From the NCBI RefSeq assembly GCF_001279725.1, contig NZ_LGDE01000382.1, positions 1 to 57,027 on the forward strand: a DNA stretch of 57,027 bases, in the 5' to 3' direction. Origin of the DNA: Streptomyces sp. WM4235 (GTDB lineage Bacteria; Actinomycetota; Actinomycetes; Streptomycetales; Streptomycetaceae). How positions within the stretch are numbered: the stretch's first letter is position 1; each line of letters begins with the position of its first letter. The translations under genes were made by a program, and so were the position numbers. The notes beneath the pieces were generated by a model. That model made no database searches, had not been told where the DNA came from, and was given only the letters and a program-made list of their open reading frames with translations. Positions 1-7,489 of this stretch are shown piece by piece.

Positions 1-177
1 GGGGCGGCGGGGCCGACGGGGGCGGGGCGGTCGAGGTGGTCGGGCCGCAGCGGTGTCCGCCGGGTCGCGCCCGATCTCGCGGCTCCCCCGGCCGCACCGG
101 CCGCACCGGCATCCGTGCGGTCCGTCATCGGGGAGTCTCCGTCCGCCATCGGGGAGTCTCCGTTCGCCGGCGGGGGT
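1..177. other. Left edge, no supportable gene
   Basis: This GC-rich stretch lies 3' of the first minus-strand gene. Open frames cross it on both strands, but none shows a recognisable domain, ribosome binding site or clear end. It contains the tandem repeat annotated separately. It could hold the end of a gene that starts outside the window; I cannot tell. Confidence 0.5.
125..166. repeat. Two tandem copies of a 21-bp unit
   Basis: Copies at 125-145 and 146-166 match at 19 of 21 positions. Each contains CATCGGGGAGTCTCCGT, with a small internal GGAG/CTCC symmetry. The pair starts 12 bp beyond the stop codon of the minus-strand aminotransferase-like gene, so it would lie in its 3' untranslated RNA. 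No function can be assigned. Confidence 0.85.
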
Positions 178-1416
178 TCACTCGGCCAACCCGCCCAGCA
201 CGGACCGCAGCCGGCCCAACGCGTCCCGTACGTGCGGCAGCTCCAGGGGATCGGGGGCCGTGAGGGCGGCCAGCCGTTCCCGCGGGTTGGCCCCGAGCAG
301 CGGGCCCGTCGACAACCGGACGCGCAGCCCGACGGGTTCGTCCGCGAACCGCTGCCCGCCGGGCGTCGGCGAACCCAACCGGCCGCCCAACCAGTCCTCC
401 AGTTCCATCGCGTCGCCCACGCCCTGTCGGGCCAGCCCGGCCCGCAGCGGCGTCAGGTCGGCGTACAGGTGCCGGCCGGCCTGCGGAGGGCGGGCGAGCG
501 CCCCGACGGCGAGGATCTCCCGGTGCGCGGCGGCGGCCACGGCGCCGTGCAGGGCCGCCGCCGCGAAGGCGCGGGCGGCGACGGCGTCGGGCTCGTCGAG
601 GGCGTGCGCGGCGGCTCCGGCGACCGGACCGGCGATCAGGGCGCCGGTGGCGGTCAGCACGTCGAGGGTGCGGGCCCGCAGCCAGGTGCCGCGGGCGGTG
701 GCGGGGAAGCGGATCACGGCGGCGGGCCAGCCGGCGGGCAACAGCGCCCCCGACAGGTCGACGAGGACGGCGGCCTGGGCGGGGAGCATCTCGGCGGGGC
801 TGAGGACGAGCGTGTGGTGCGGCCGGTGGACGGTGTCGCGCCAGCTCTCGTCGCTGACGACGAACAGTCCCGCCTCCTCGGCCGCCTCGCAGGCCTCGCG
901 CAGCATCTCGGGCGGCGGCACGGTCGCGGTCGGGTCGTCGGCGACGGAGAGCAGCAGGACGCGCGGGTCGCCGCCCTCGGCGCGGACCCTCCGTACCGTC
1001 TCCAGCAGGGCGTAGGGGTCGGGTACGCCACCGCACTCGGCCGGGGTCGGCACGTGGAAGGCCCGCCGTCCCAGCAGGCGGACCTGGGGGGTCCACCAGG
1101 CGGGACAGGGTCGGGGCAGCATCACGTCGCCGCCGTAGGCGCCGAGCAGCGCGAGCAGCAGCGCCGCGGCGCCGGGTCCGGCGGCCACGTTCTCGGGCTC
1201 GGTGGGCAGGCCGCGCCGGGCCCAGTGCCGGCATGCGGCCTCGCGTACGGACGCGCCGCCGCCCGGCGGTTCCGGCGCGGAGCGGTCCGCGGCCCCGGCG
1301 AGCACGGCGGTCAGCTCGGGCAGGACAGGCAGGCCGGGCGGGGGTGCGGGCGGCACGTACCGGACGGGGCCGCGCCCCTCCGCCGTCGTTCGCTGCCACC
1401 CCGCCGTCCCCGCCAT
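178..1416 (-). CDS. Aminotransferase class I/II-fold protein lacking the PLP lysine
   Basis: The protein (about 412 residues) follows the fold-type I aminotransferase plan. It has a small-domain start, a degenerate substrate loop (VADDPTATVPP where the family has NPxNPTG), the cofactor aspartate in VVSDESW near residue 189, and a C-terminal RVRLSTG matching the substrate-carboxylate arginine region. The segment that normally reads S-x-S-K reads DLSGALLPAGW, so the Schiff-base lysine is missing. I find no lysine anywhere in the protein. Some neighbours are also lysine-poor, so composition contributes. The start chosen is the ATG at 1416, behind GGAAGGA; an upstream GTG at 1443 has no good ribosome site. 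It is divergent from the methyltransferase. A non-catalytic or non-PLP role seems likely. Confidence 0.8.
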   Translation of the reverse strand: MAGTAGWQRTTAEGRGPVRYVPPAPPPGLPVLPELTAVLAGAADRSAPEPPGGGASVREAACRHWARRGLPTEPENVAAGPGAAALLLALLGAYGGDVMLPRPCPAWWTPQVRLLGRRAFHVPTPAECGGVPDPYALLETVRRVRAEGGDPRVLLLSVADDPTATVPPPEMLREACEAAEEAGLFVVSDESWRDTVHRPHHTLVLSPAEMLPAQAAVLVDLSGALLPAGWPAAVIRFPATARGTWLRARTLDVLTATGALIAGPVAGAAAHALDEPDAVAARAFAAAALHGAVAAAAHREILAVGALARPPQAGRHLYADLTPLRAGLARQGVGDAMELEDWLGGRLGSPTPGGQRFADEPVGLRVRLSTGPLLGANPRERLAALTAPDPLELPHVRDALGRLRSVLGGLAE

Positions 1417-1693
1417 CCCCGCAGTCCTTCCCGTGCACACCACCGACCGACCATGACCTTTATACGGTTATTAGACCGGTTTCGCCCGTCAACCCCGGCA
1501 CCCGAGCCGCACCGGCGGCCGAGCCTCGCCCGCAGACGCGGCGGCGCGACCGAATGGGCCGCCTCGCCGCCAGGCCCCTTGAGCCACAAGCCTGACGTCC
1601 ACATGCCGAAACGCACATCTCATATGACGGGCAAGCGATTACGGTGATCACAGCGCACCCCAGAGACGAACTCGACGAGGAGGAGTCACCGCC
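1417..1693. promoter_or_regulatory. Divergent intergenic region with an operator-like inverted repeat
   Basis: This gap separates the minus-strand aminotransferase-like gene from the plus-strand methyltransferase. Near 1460-1480 there is an AT-richer island with CGGT-TATTAG-ACCG, a short inverted repeat, and TATAC next to it. On the minus strand the same island gives a -10-like GTATAAAG. The methyltransferase has a strong ribosome site, GAGGAGGAG, just before its ATG. The regulator is unknown. Confidence 0.4.
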
Positions 1694-2515
1694 ATGAACG
1701 CCATGAAGGAGACCGCCGTCTACACGCACGGCCACCACGAGTCGGTGCTGCGGTCGCACCGTTGGCGCACCGCCGAGAACTCGGCGGCCTACCTGATCGG
1801 CGAGCTGCGACCGGGCATGGCGGTCCTGGACGTGGGGTGCGGTCCGGGCACCATCACGGCGGACCTGGCGGCGCTGGTGGCCCCCGGCGGGCGGGTGACG
1901 GCCGTCGACGCGGCGCCGGACGTACTGGGCCGGGCCCGGGCCCACGTCGCGGAGCGCGGACTGGCCGGGGTGGTCGAGTTCGCCACGGCGGACGTCCACG
2001 CGCTGGACTTCCCCGACGACTCCTTCGACGTGGTCCACGCCCACCAGGTGCTCCAGCACGTCGGGGACCCGGTGCGCGCCCTGCGCGAGATGCGGCGGGT
2101 GTGCCGGCCGGGCGGGATCGTCGCGGCCCGGGACGCCGACTACGCGGCGATGACCTGGTTCCCCGGGACGCCCGGCCTGGAGGAGTGGCTGAGCCTGTAC
2201 CGCGCGGTCGCGCGCGCGAACGGCGGCGAGCCGGACGCCGGGCGGCGACTGCTGTCGTGGGCGCGGGAGGCGGGCTTCACCGAGGTGGCCGCCTCGGCCG
2301 GCGCCTGGTGTTATGCCACCCCGGAGGAGGTCGCGTGGTGGTCCTCGCTGTGGGCGGACCGTACGACGGCGTCGACGTACGCGTCGATCGCCACGAGCGG
2401 CGGCCACGCGACACCGGCCGAACTGACGACGATCTCGAAGGCCTGGCACGCGTGGGGCGCCGCGCCGGACGCCTGGTTCTCCGTCCTGAACGGCGAGATC
2501 CTGGCCCGCGCCTGA
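1694..2515 (+). CDS. Class I SAM-dependent methyltransferase
   Basis: This 273-residue protein carries motif I, VLDVGCGPGT, near residues 44-53. An acidic residue for the SAM ribose follows (VTAVDAAPD), then an acidic stretch (ATADVHALDFPDDSFD) and motif IV-like VVHAHQVLQHV. This is the UbiE/COQ5-like Methyltransf_11/25 architecture. The substrate cannot be read from the sequence; the family methylates small molecules, quinones and natural products. The ATG follows a textbook GAGGAGGAG ribosome site. It is a single cytoplasmic domain with no fusion. The gene diverges from the inactive-looking aminotransferase; a shared pathway is possible but unproven. Confidence 0.85.
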   Translation: MNAMKETAVYTHGHHESVLRSHRWRTAENSAAYLIGELRPGMAVLDVGCGPGTITADLAALVAPGGRVTAVDAAPDVLGRARAHVAERGLAGVVEFATADVHALDFPDDSFDVVHAHQVLQHVGDPVRALREMRRVCRPGGIVAARDADYAAMTWFPGTPGLEEWLSLYRAVARANGGEPDAGRRLLSWAREAGFTEVAASAGAWCYATPEEVAWWSSLWADRTTASTYASIATSGGHATPAELTTISKAWHAWGAAPDAWFSVLNGEILARA

Positions 2516-2647
2516 CCCGCCGGTCGGGGGCGACCCGTAGGGGTGGGGTGCGGCGGCCTCCTCCCTGATCACGAGGTCGACTCCCGCACTTCCGGCCTAC
2601 GTTGAGGCGGCACCTCACCCGCAGCCGACGAAGGGCAGTCCCCGCTC

Positions 2648-3850
2648 ATGCGCCGCCTCACCACCACCGCCACCCTGCTCCTCGTCCTCGGCCTGGCCGG
2701 CTCCGTCACCGCGCCGGCCGTGGCCGCGCCCACCGGTCCCGGGCGGGGGCCGACCGCCCCGGCCGCCGGCCAACCCGACGGTGCCGCCTTACACCGCGCT
2801 CTGGACGCGGTGATCGCCCAGGGCGTACCCGGTGCGGTGGCCGAGGTGCGCGAGGACGGGCGGGTGTGGCGCGGGGCGAGCGGTGTCGCCGACCTGTCGG
2901 GCCGGCCGGCGCGGGCGGACGACCGGTTCCGGGCGGGCAGTGTCACCAAGACCTTCGTGGCCACGGTGGTCCTGCAACTGGTCGCGGAGGGCCGGATCGC
3001 ACTGGACGACCCCATCGGCCGCCACCTTCCCGGACTGATACCCGCCGGAGCCGACGGCGCCGAGGTCACGGTGCGCCAACTGTTGGGCCACACCAGCGGC
3101 ATACCGAACTACACGGACGTGCTGCGCCGACAGCCCGACCCGATCAGAACCCTCCAGCACAGCGCGTACACGCCCCGGGAGCTGGTCGCGATGGCCCTGC
3201 GGGAGCCGCGGGCGTTCGATCCGGGTGCCCCGGGCCACTGGCAGTACTCCAACACCAACTACGTCGTCCTGGGCCTGCTCATCGAGCGGGCCGGCGGCCA
3301 CTCCCTCGGCCGGGAGATCGAGCGGCGCGTCATCCACCCGCTGCGTCTGACCGACACCCTGGTCCCGGCCGGCCCGAACCTGCCCGGACGGCACCTGAAC
3401 GGCTACGAGTGGCTCGACGGCCCCGGCGCCACCCCCACGGACCTCACCGAATTCAGCGCCGGCGCCTTCTGGGGGCCGGGCAACATGATCTCCACCACGG
3501 CCGACCTCAACCGCTTCCAACAGGCCCTGTCCGACGGCCGGCTGCTTCCGCCCCGACTGCTCGGGGAGATGCGGGAGATGCGGGACACCGATCGCGCGGG
3601 ACGCTCGTACGGACTCGGTGTGGAGGCGAACACCACCGTCTGCGGCACGGGCCAGGGGCCGGTCCTGGGACACAGCGGCAGCGTGCCCGGCTACAACACC
3701 TACAGCTTCGCCTCGGCCGACGGACGGCGGCGGATCACCCTCGCGGTGAACGTCGACCTCACCAAGACCAAGGGCGCGGACGAGGCCATCGGCCGCGTCC
3801 TGGCCACCGCGCTCTGCCGGCCGGCCCCGCCCGCGTACCCCGCTCCGTAG
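2648..3850 (+). CDS. Secreted serine hydrolase, beta-lactamase / D-Ala-D-Ala carboxypeptidase family
   Basis: The first 27 or so residues form a signal peptide (MRRLTTTATLLLVLGLAGS...AVAA). The three penicillin-interacting motifs are intact: S98-V-T-K101, Y200-S-N202 and H342-S-G344. This places it in the class C beta-lactamase/R61 DD-peptidase group (400 residues). Members trim peptidoglycan stem peptides or hydrolyse esters and D-amino-acid amides, so the true substrate is open. The enzyme would act outside the membrane. It is a monocistronic plus-strand gene, convergent with the DUF5107 gene 45 bp downstream. The D-aminopeptidase operon nearby makes a D-peptide link conceivable, but this is only inference. 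Confidence 0.85.
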   Translation: MRRLTTTATLLLVLGLAGSVTAPAVAAPTGPGRGPTAPAAGQPDGAALHRALDAVIAQGVPGAVAEVREDGRVWRGASGVADLSGRPARADDRFRAGSVTKTFVATVVLQLVAEGRIALDDPIGRHLPGLIPAGADGAEVTVRQLLGHTSGIPNYTDVLRRQPDPIRTLQHSAYTPRELVAMALREPRAFDPGAPGHWQYSNTNYVVLGLLIERAGGHSLGREIERRVIHPLRLTDTLVPAGPNLPGRHLNGYEWLDGPGATPTDLTEFSAGAFWGPGNMISTTADLNRFQQALSDGRLLPPRLLGEMREMRDTDRAGRSYGLGVEANTTVCGTGQGPVLGHSGSVPGYNTYSFASADGRRRITLAVNVDLTKTKGADEAIGRVLATALCRPAPPAYPAP

Positions 3851-3895
3851 CGGCCCCCTCGCCCCCTCGTACCGCCGCCGGGGCCGGCCGCCGCC

Positions 3896-5872
3896 TCAGG
3901 GGGACGGCTTCGGCGGGCGCATGCGGAAGTCGTACGCGGGCGGCAGCGGGCGGTCGGTGAGCGTGGCCCACACCTCGGCCAGGGTCTCCTCGCCTTCCCG
4001 GAGGTCGGCGAGTTCGAGGCCCTCCTCGAAGACGCGGCGGGCCGCGGCCACATGGCCCTCAGCCGCGAGGAGCCGCGCCGCGAGGAGCCGGAAGCGGCCC
4101 TCCTCGCGGCGCGCCGGCCGCAGTCGGTCCCACACCGCGCGGGCCCGGTCCGGCCGGCCGGCCGCCAGCAGGGCGGTCATGGCCTCCCGCCCGAGCGCGG
4201 ACTCGGCGGCCGGCCAACCGGCGTCCGCCCCGCTCTCGTCGGCCAGGTTCGCGAAGGCCTCCGTGTAGCGGTCGGCCGCCCGGTCGAGGTCGCCGGCCAA
4301 CGCGTCGGCCTCCGCCAGGCACCTCAGCAGCGGCCACCGCGACGCCGCCGGCGCGAGCCCGCGCTCCCAACTGCGCACGGCCTGGGCGATGTCCCCGGCG
4401 TGCCACTGGGCCACGCCCAGGTGGTACTCGGTCAGCGGGTCGGCGGGCGCGGTCTCCAGCATGTCCCGCCAGTGCGGGGCGACCAGGCTGGGGCCGGGCG
4501 GGGCGGCGCGCCCGGGCCGGGGGAACGTCCCGGAGCGCCACAACTCCAGCCAGGGGGCCTGCTCCTCCCCCAGGGTCGATTCGTCGAAGGGGGTGCCGGG
4601 CAGCTTGAAGCCCGCGCGCAGCACCTCCAGCGCGCCCCAGCCGGAGCCCGTCGCGAGCCGCTCGCCCGGTTCGGTGTCGGCGCTGCCCCGCCAGGACTCG
4701 TACGCCGCGTCCAGCCGTTCCCGGGGCAGTGCCGCCTCCAGGGCCTCCCCGGCAGCGGCGCGGGCGGCGTCCCAGTCGCTCCCGTGCACCGCCGAGGCGT
4801 CCGCCGACAGGGCTCCGTACGCCTCCAGCCAGCTGAACTCCGCCCCGCCGTCGAGGCGTACATGTTCGAGTTGGGTGCGGGCCAGGCCGGCCTGGATCTC
4901 GGCGTAGCCGACCGTGCCCGGCTCCGTCAGCCACTCCTGCCAGCGCCGTCCGCCGGTGCCCGCGCCCCACGTGAAGAGCTTGCGGCCGCGCAACCGCCCG
5001 GTCGAACTCTGGACGAGCCCCCGCCCGTCGGCGTCGAGCGAGGCGATCCAGGGCCGGTCCGATTCCCGGACCTCGTAGAAGTAGTCGGCCGGATACGTGC
5101 CGCGCAGCGGGTACGTGCGGTCGACGCCCTCCCACTCCGGTACGGGGACACGGCGCAGCTCGCGTTCGTATCCGAAGTGCCAGGCCTCGTCCGCCGGGGC
5201 GAGGACACGGGTGCCGGCGTCCTCGGGGACCGCGATGTTGGACCACCAGTAGACGGGTGCGGGTCGCTCGTGCGGGTTGCGCACGCGGACGCCGACGTAC
5301 AGGAACTCCGAGTCCTCGGGCAGCCACAGGTCCACCTGGAAGGGGGTCTCGCGCAGCCGCTCCCATTCCCACATCCGCAGCATCGTGGCGCCGTCGGGCC
5401 CGGGGACGAGCGCGGCGTGCAGGGGGGCGCAGGCGAGGGCGCCGTGCCCGGTGGCTCCGATGTTCCATTCGACGCCGCCGGAGAACCAGGCTCCGTTGAG
5501 GGCGAAGTTGGCGGGTTGGAACACCGGGTTGCGGTAGAGGAGTTCGCGTCCGGTCGCCAGGTGGACGAGGGAGTGGATCCGGCCGCCGAGTCCGGGCAGC
5601 ACGGTGACGCGCAGGTGCGCGTTCTCGATGAGGATCGCCTCGTACTCGCGCCGCGCCCGCTCCCGTCCGTAACCGTCGCGGATCCGGACGGGCAGCAGCG
5701 AGCGCAGCGGCTCGTAGCCGATCTGCCGCGCCATGTCGCGGGGCAGGCCCCGGCGCGACCGCTCGTCCGGTTCGTGCACCCCGTCGGGCGCGCGCAGGGC
5801 GGGCAGGGGGTTCTCGGGGCCCAACGGGGCTCCGGGGAGGGTCAGTACGGCGCGTCGGACGGTGGTGGCCAT
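3896..5872 (-). CDS. DUF5107 domain protein with C-terminal TPR region
   Basis: Residues about 25-330 match the DUF5107 type: a beta-rich, galactose-mutarotase-like domain with GLGGRIHSLVHLATGRELLYRNPVFQ and a GGVEWNIG core. Residues about 470-640 are helical tetratricopeptide-like repeats (TEYHLGVAQWHAGDIAQAVRSWERGL and similar). In other organisms such proteins occur near carbohydrate enzymes; biochemical function is not established. The start chosen is the ATG at 5872. A GTG at 5887, five codons upstream, is possible, and neither has a strong ribosome site. It is the last gene of the minus-strand run and follows the arginase-fold gene after about 100 bp, so it may be read from that operon or its own promoter. 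Confidence 0.75.
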   Translation of the reverse strand: MATTVRRAVLTLPGAPLGPENPLPALRAPDGVHEPDERSRRGLPRDMARQIGYEPLRSLLPVRIRDGYGRERARREYEAILIENAHLRVTVLPGLGGRIHSLVHLATGRELLYRNPVFQPANFALNGAWFSGGVEWNIGATGHGALACAPLHAALVPGPDGATMLRMWEWERLRETPFQVDLWLPEDSEFLYVGVRVRNPHERPAPVYWWSNIAVPEDAGTRVLAPADEAWHFGYERELRRVPVPEWEGVDRTYPLRGTYPADYFYEVRESDRPWIASLDADGRGLVQSSTGRLRGRKLFTWGAGTGGRRWQEWLTEPGTVGYAEIQAGLARTQLEHVRLDGGAEFSWLEAYGALSADASAVHGSDWDAARAAAGEALEAALPRERLDAAYESWRGSADTEPGERLATGSGWGALEVLRAGFKLPGTPFDESTLGEEQAPWLELWRSGTFPRPGRAAPPGPSLVAPHWRDMLETAPADPLTEYHLGVAQWHAGDIAQAVRSWERGLAPAASRWPLLRCLAEADALAGDLDRAADRYTEAFANLADESGADAGWPAAESALGREAMTALLAAGRPDRARAVWDRLRPARREEGRFRLLAARLLAAEGHVAAARRVFEEGLELADLREGEETLAEVWATLTDRPLPPAYDFRMRPPKPSP

Positions 5873-5974
5873 GAGGGAATGGAACACGCCACGGGGGTCG
5901 GTGCACAGGGGTTCCGCGGATCACCACCGGTCAGGATTACGCAAAGCCCTGGCCTGCGGGTGACGCGATCGGTG

Positions 5975-6874
5975 TCAGGCGAACGCTCCCGCCACCAGGT
6001 CGGCGAGCAGGGCCCCCGCGCGCCCGTCGGGGTCGAGGTCCGGGTCGTAGATCGTGACGTTGAGCCCGACACAGCGCGGGGAGCGGGCCAACACGCCCAG
6101 CAGTTCGGCGAGTTCGTCGGGAACCAGTCCGTCCGCGTCGGGGCTGTCGACGGCCGGCATCACGCTCGGGTCCAGGACGTCGGCGTCGAGGTGCACCCAG
6201 AAACCGGCGGTGTCCGGCGGGTGGAGTCCTTCCAGGGCGTCCCGGGCGACGGGACCGGCGCCGCGTTCGCGGATCTCCCCGACGGTGGCCACCCGGATCC
6301 CGGCGGCGCGCAGCTCCGGGAGGTCCTCGTCCCCGTCGCGGACGCCGAACAGACGCACGTCCTCGTCCCGCAGGTACGGGCCGAGCCCTTCGAGGTCGGC
6401 GAGGTCGGCCTGGCCGCGTCCGGTGGACAGGGCCAGCTCCTCGCCGCCGGCGGCGCCGACGGGTCCGTTGACCGCGGTGTTCCCGGGGTGGCGGAAGTCC
6501 GCGGAGCCGTCGATGGCGGCCAGTCCGTACCGGCCGAGGCGCCGCATGGCCAGTGCGGCGCCGAGCTGGATCGAGCAGTCCCCGCCGAGCACGACGGGGA
6601 ACTCCCCGTCCCGCAGGTGCGCCTCGATGCGGTCGGCGAGGGTGACGGTGTAGCGGGCGAGGGCGGCGGCGTGGAAGACCCCGTCGCCCTCCTTCCAGTC
6701 GCCCCGGTCGTAGCGCGGCGGCACCACGACCCCGCCCTCGCGCGCGCCGAGTCGGGCGAGGAGCCCCTGTTCCCGCAGGGCTCCCGCCAGCTTGTAGACC
6801 CCGGGTACGGTGCCGGGTGCGGGCGGGCGCAGGCCCAGGTTGGAGGGGGCGTCGAGCAACACGATGGTTCGCAT
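5975..6874 (-). CDS. Arginase/ureohydrolase family protein with degenerate metal site
   Basis: The 299-residue protein has the ureohydrolase fold signatures in order: GGDC(100)S, IDGSADF (D122, S124, D126) and HLDADVLDPS (D230, D232). Active arginases and agmatinases use GGDHS and DAHxD. Here the first histidine is cysteine and the second is serine, so two of six manganese ligands are changed while the aspartates remain. It may hydrolyse a different amidine with one metal, or be inactive. The stop of the upstream acetyltransferase is 4 bp away, implying co-transcription. I do not assign arginase activity. Confidence 0.75.
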   Translation of the reverse strand: MRTIVLLDAPSNLGLRPPAPGTVPGVYKLAGALREQGLLARLGAREGGVVVPPRYDRGDWKEGDGVFHAAALARYTVTLADRIEAHLRDGEFPVVLGGDCSIQLGAALAMRRLGRYGLAAIDGSADFRHPGNTAVNGPVGAAGGEELALSTGRGQADLADLEGLGPYLRDEDVRLFGVRDGDEDLPELRAAGIRVATVGEIRERGAGPVARDALEGLHPPDTAGFWVHLDADVLDPSVMPAVDSPDADGLVPDELAELLGVLARSPRCVGLNVTIYDPDLDPDGRAGALLADLVAGAFA

Positions 6875-6878
6875 GCCC

Positions 6879-7454
6879 TCATCCTGGGCGACGCGTGCCC
6901 CCGGGACCGGGCATTTCGGCGGTCAGGGCCCAGCGCTCGTGGTCGCGCCAGGCCCCGTCGATGTGCAGGAAGTCCGGGGAGAGGCCCTCCAGTCGGAAGC
7001 CGCGGCCTCGGACGAGGGCGAGGGAGGCGGCGTTGCCGGGCTGGACGTTCGCCTCCAGTCGGTGCAGCCCGAGGCCCTGGCCGGCGGGTGCGAAGGCGTA
7101 CCCGATCACCAGGTCGAGGGCCTCGCCGAGGAGCCCCCGGCCGGCGGCGTGGGCAAAGGCGGCGTAGCCGAGGGCTCCGCACTGGAAGCCCCCGCGGACG
7201 ATGTTGTTGACGTTGACGAATCCGGCGATGGCCCCGCCGGCGCGCTCGCAGACGAGGAATCCGACCCGGCTGTCGCCGTCGCCGAGCCGGGCCGCCCAGG
7301 GCTCGTACGCTTCGACGGTGTCGGGCGGGAACATCCAGGGGCGGTGCAGGGCGCGGCTCTCGTGGACGCGGGTGACGAACTCGGGTCCGTCGGCCGGCCG
7401 AAAGGGCCTGATCCCGACCCTGGCTCCCTCGTCGAGGTAGGTGACATGAGACAT
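6879..7454 (-). CDS. GNAT N-acetyltransferase, RimJ/RimL type
   Basis: A 191-residue single-domain acetyltransferase. It has the N-terminal IRPFRPADGPEFV start typical of RimJ/RimL-like enzymes, a beta-bulge region (ALGYAAFAHAAGRGLLGEAL) that forms the acetyl-CoA loop, and LHRLEANVQPGNAASLALVRGRGF, the classic motif of this branch where N and S contact the cofactor. Relatives acetylate protein N-termini, antibiotics or amino acids; the substrate here is unknown. The ATG at 7454 lies 35 bp after the S9 peptidase stop, and its own stop is 4 bp before the arginase-fold start. It is therefore likely part of the peptide-handling operon. Confidence 0.85.
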   Translation of the reverse strand: MSHVTYLDEGARVGIRPFRPADGPEFVTRVHESRALHRPWMFPPDTVEAYEPWAARLGDGDSRVGFLVCERAGGAIAGFVNVNNIVRGGFQCGALGYAAFAHAAGRGLLGEALDLVIGYAFAPAGQGLGLHRLEANVQPGNAASLALVRGRGFRLEGLSPDFLHIDGAWRDHERWALTAEMPGPGGTRRPG

Positions 7455-7489
7455 CGGCCCAGGCTAGAGGACCGACCGCGGCGGGTCCG

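Noticed and set aside
115..1647. Long plus-strand open frame of about 510 codons opposite the aminotransferase-like gene
   Set aside because: It is antisense to a gene with clear fold motifs, is made of low-complexity Gly/Arg/Pro runs and has no ribosome site. Long shadow frames are normal at this GC content.
4052..7210. Plus-strand open frame of about 1050 codons
   Set aside because: It crosses three minus-strand genes with good motifs and shows only low-complexity composition. It is a GC artefact.
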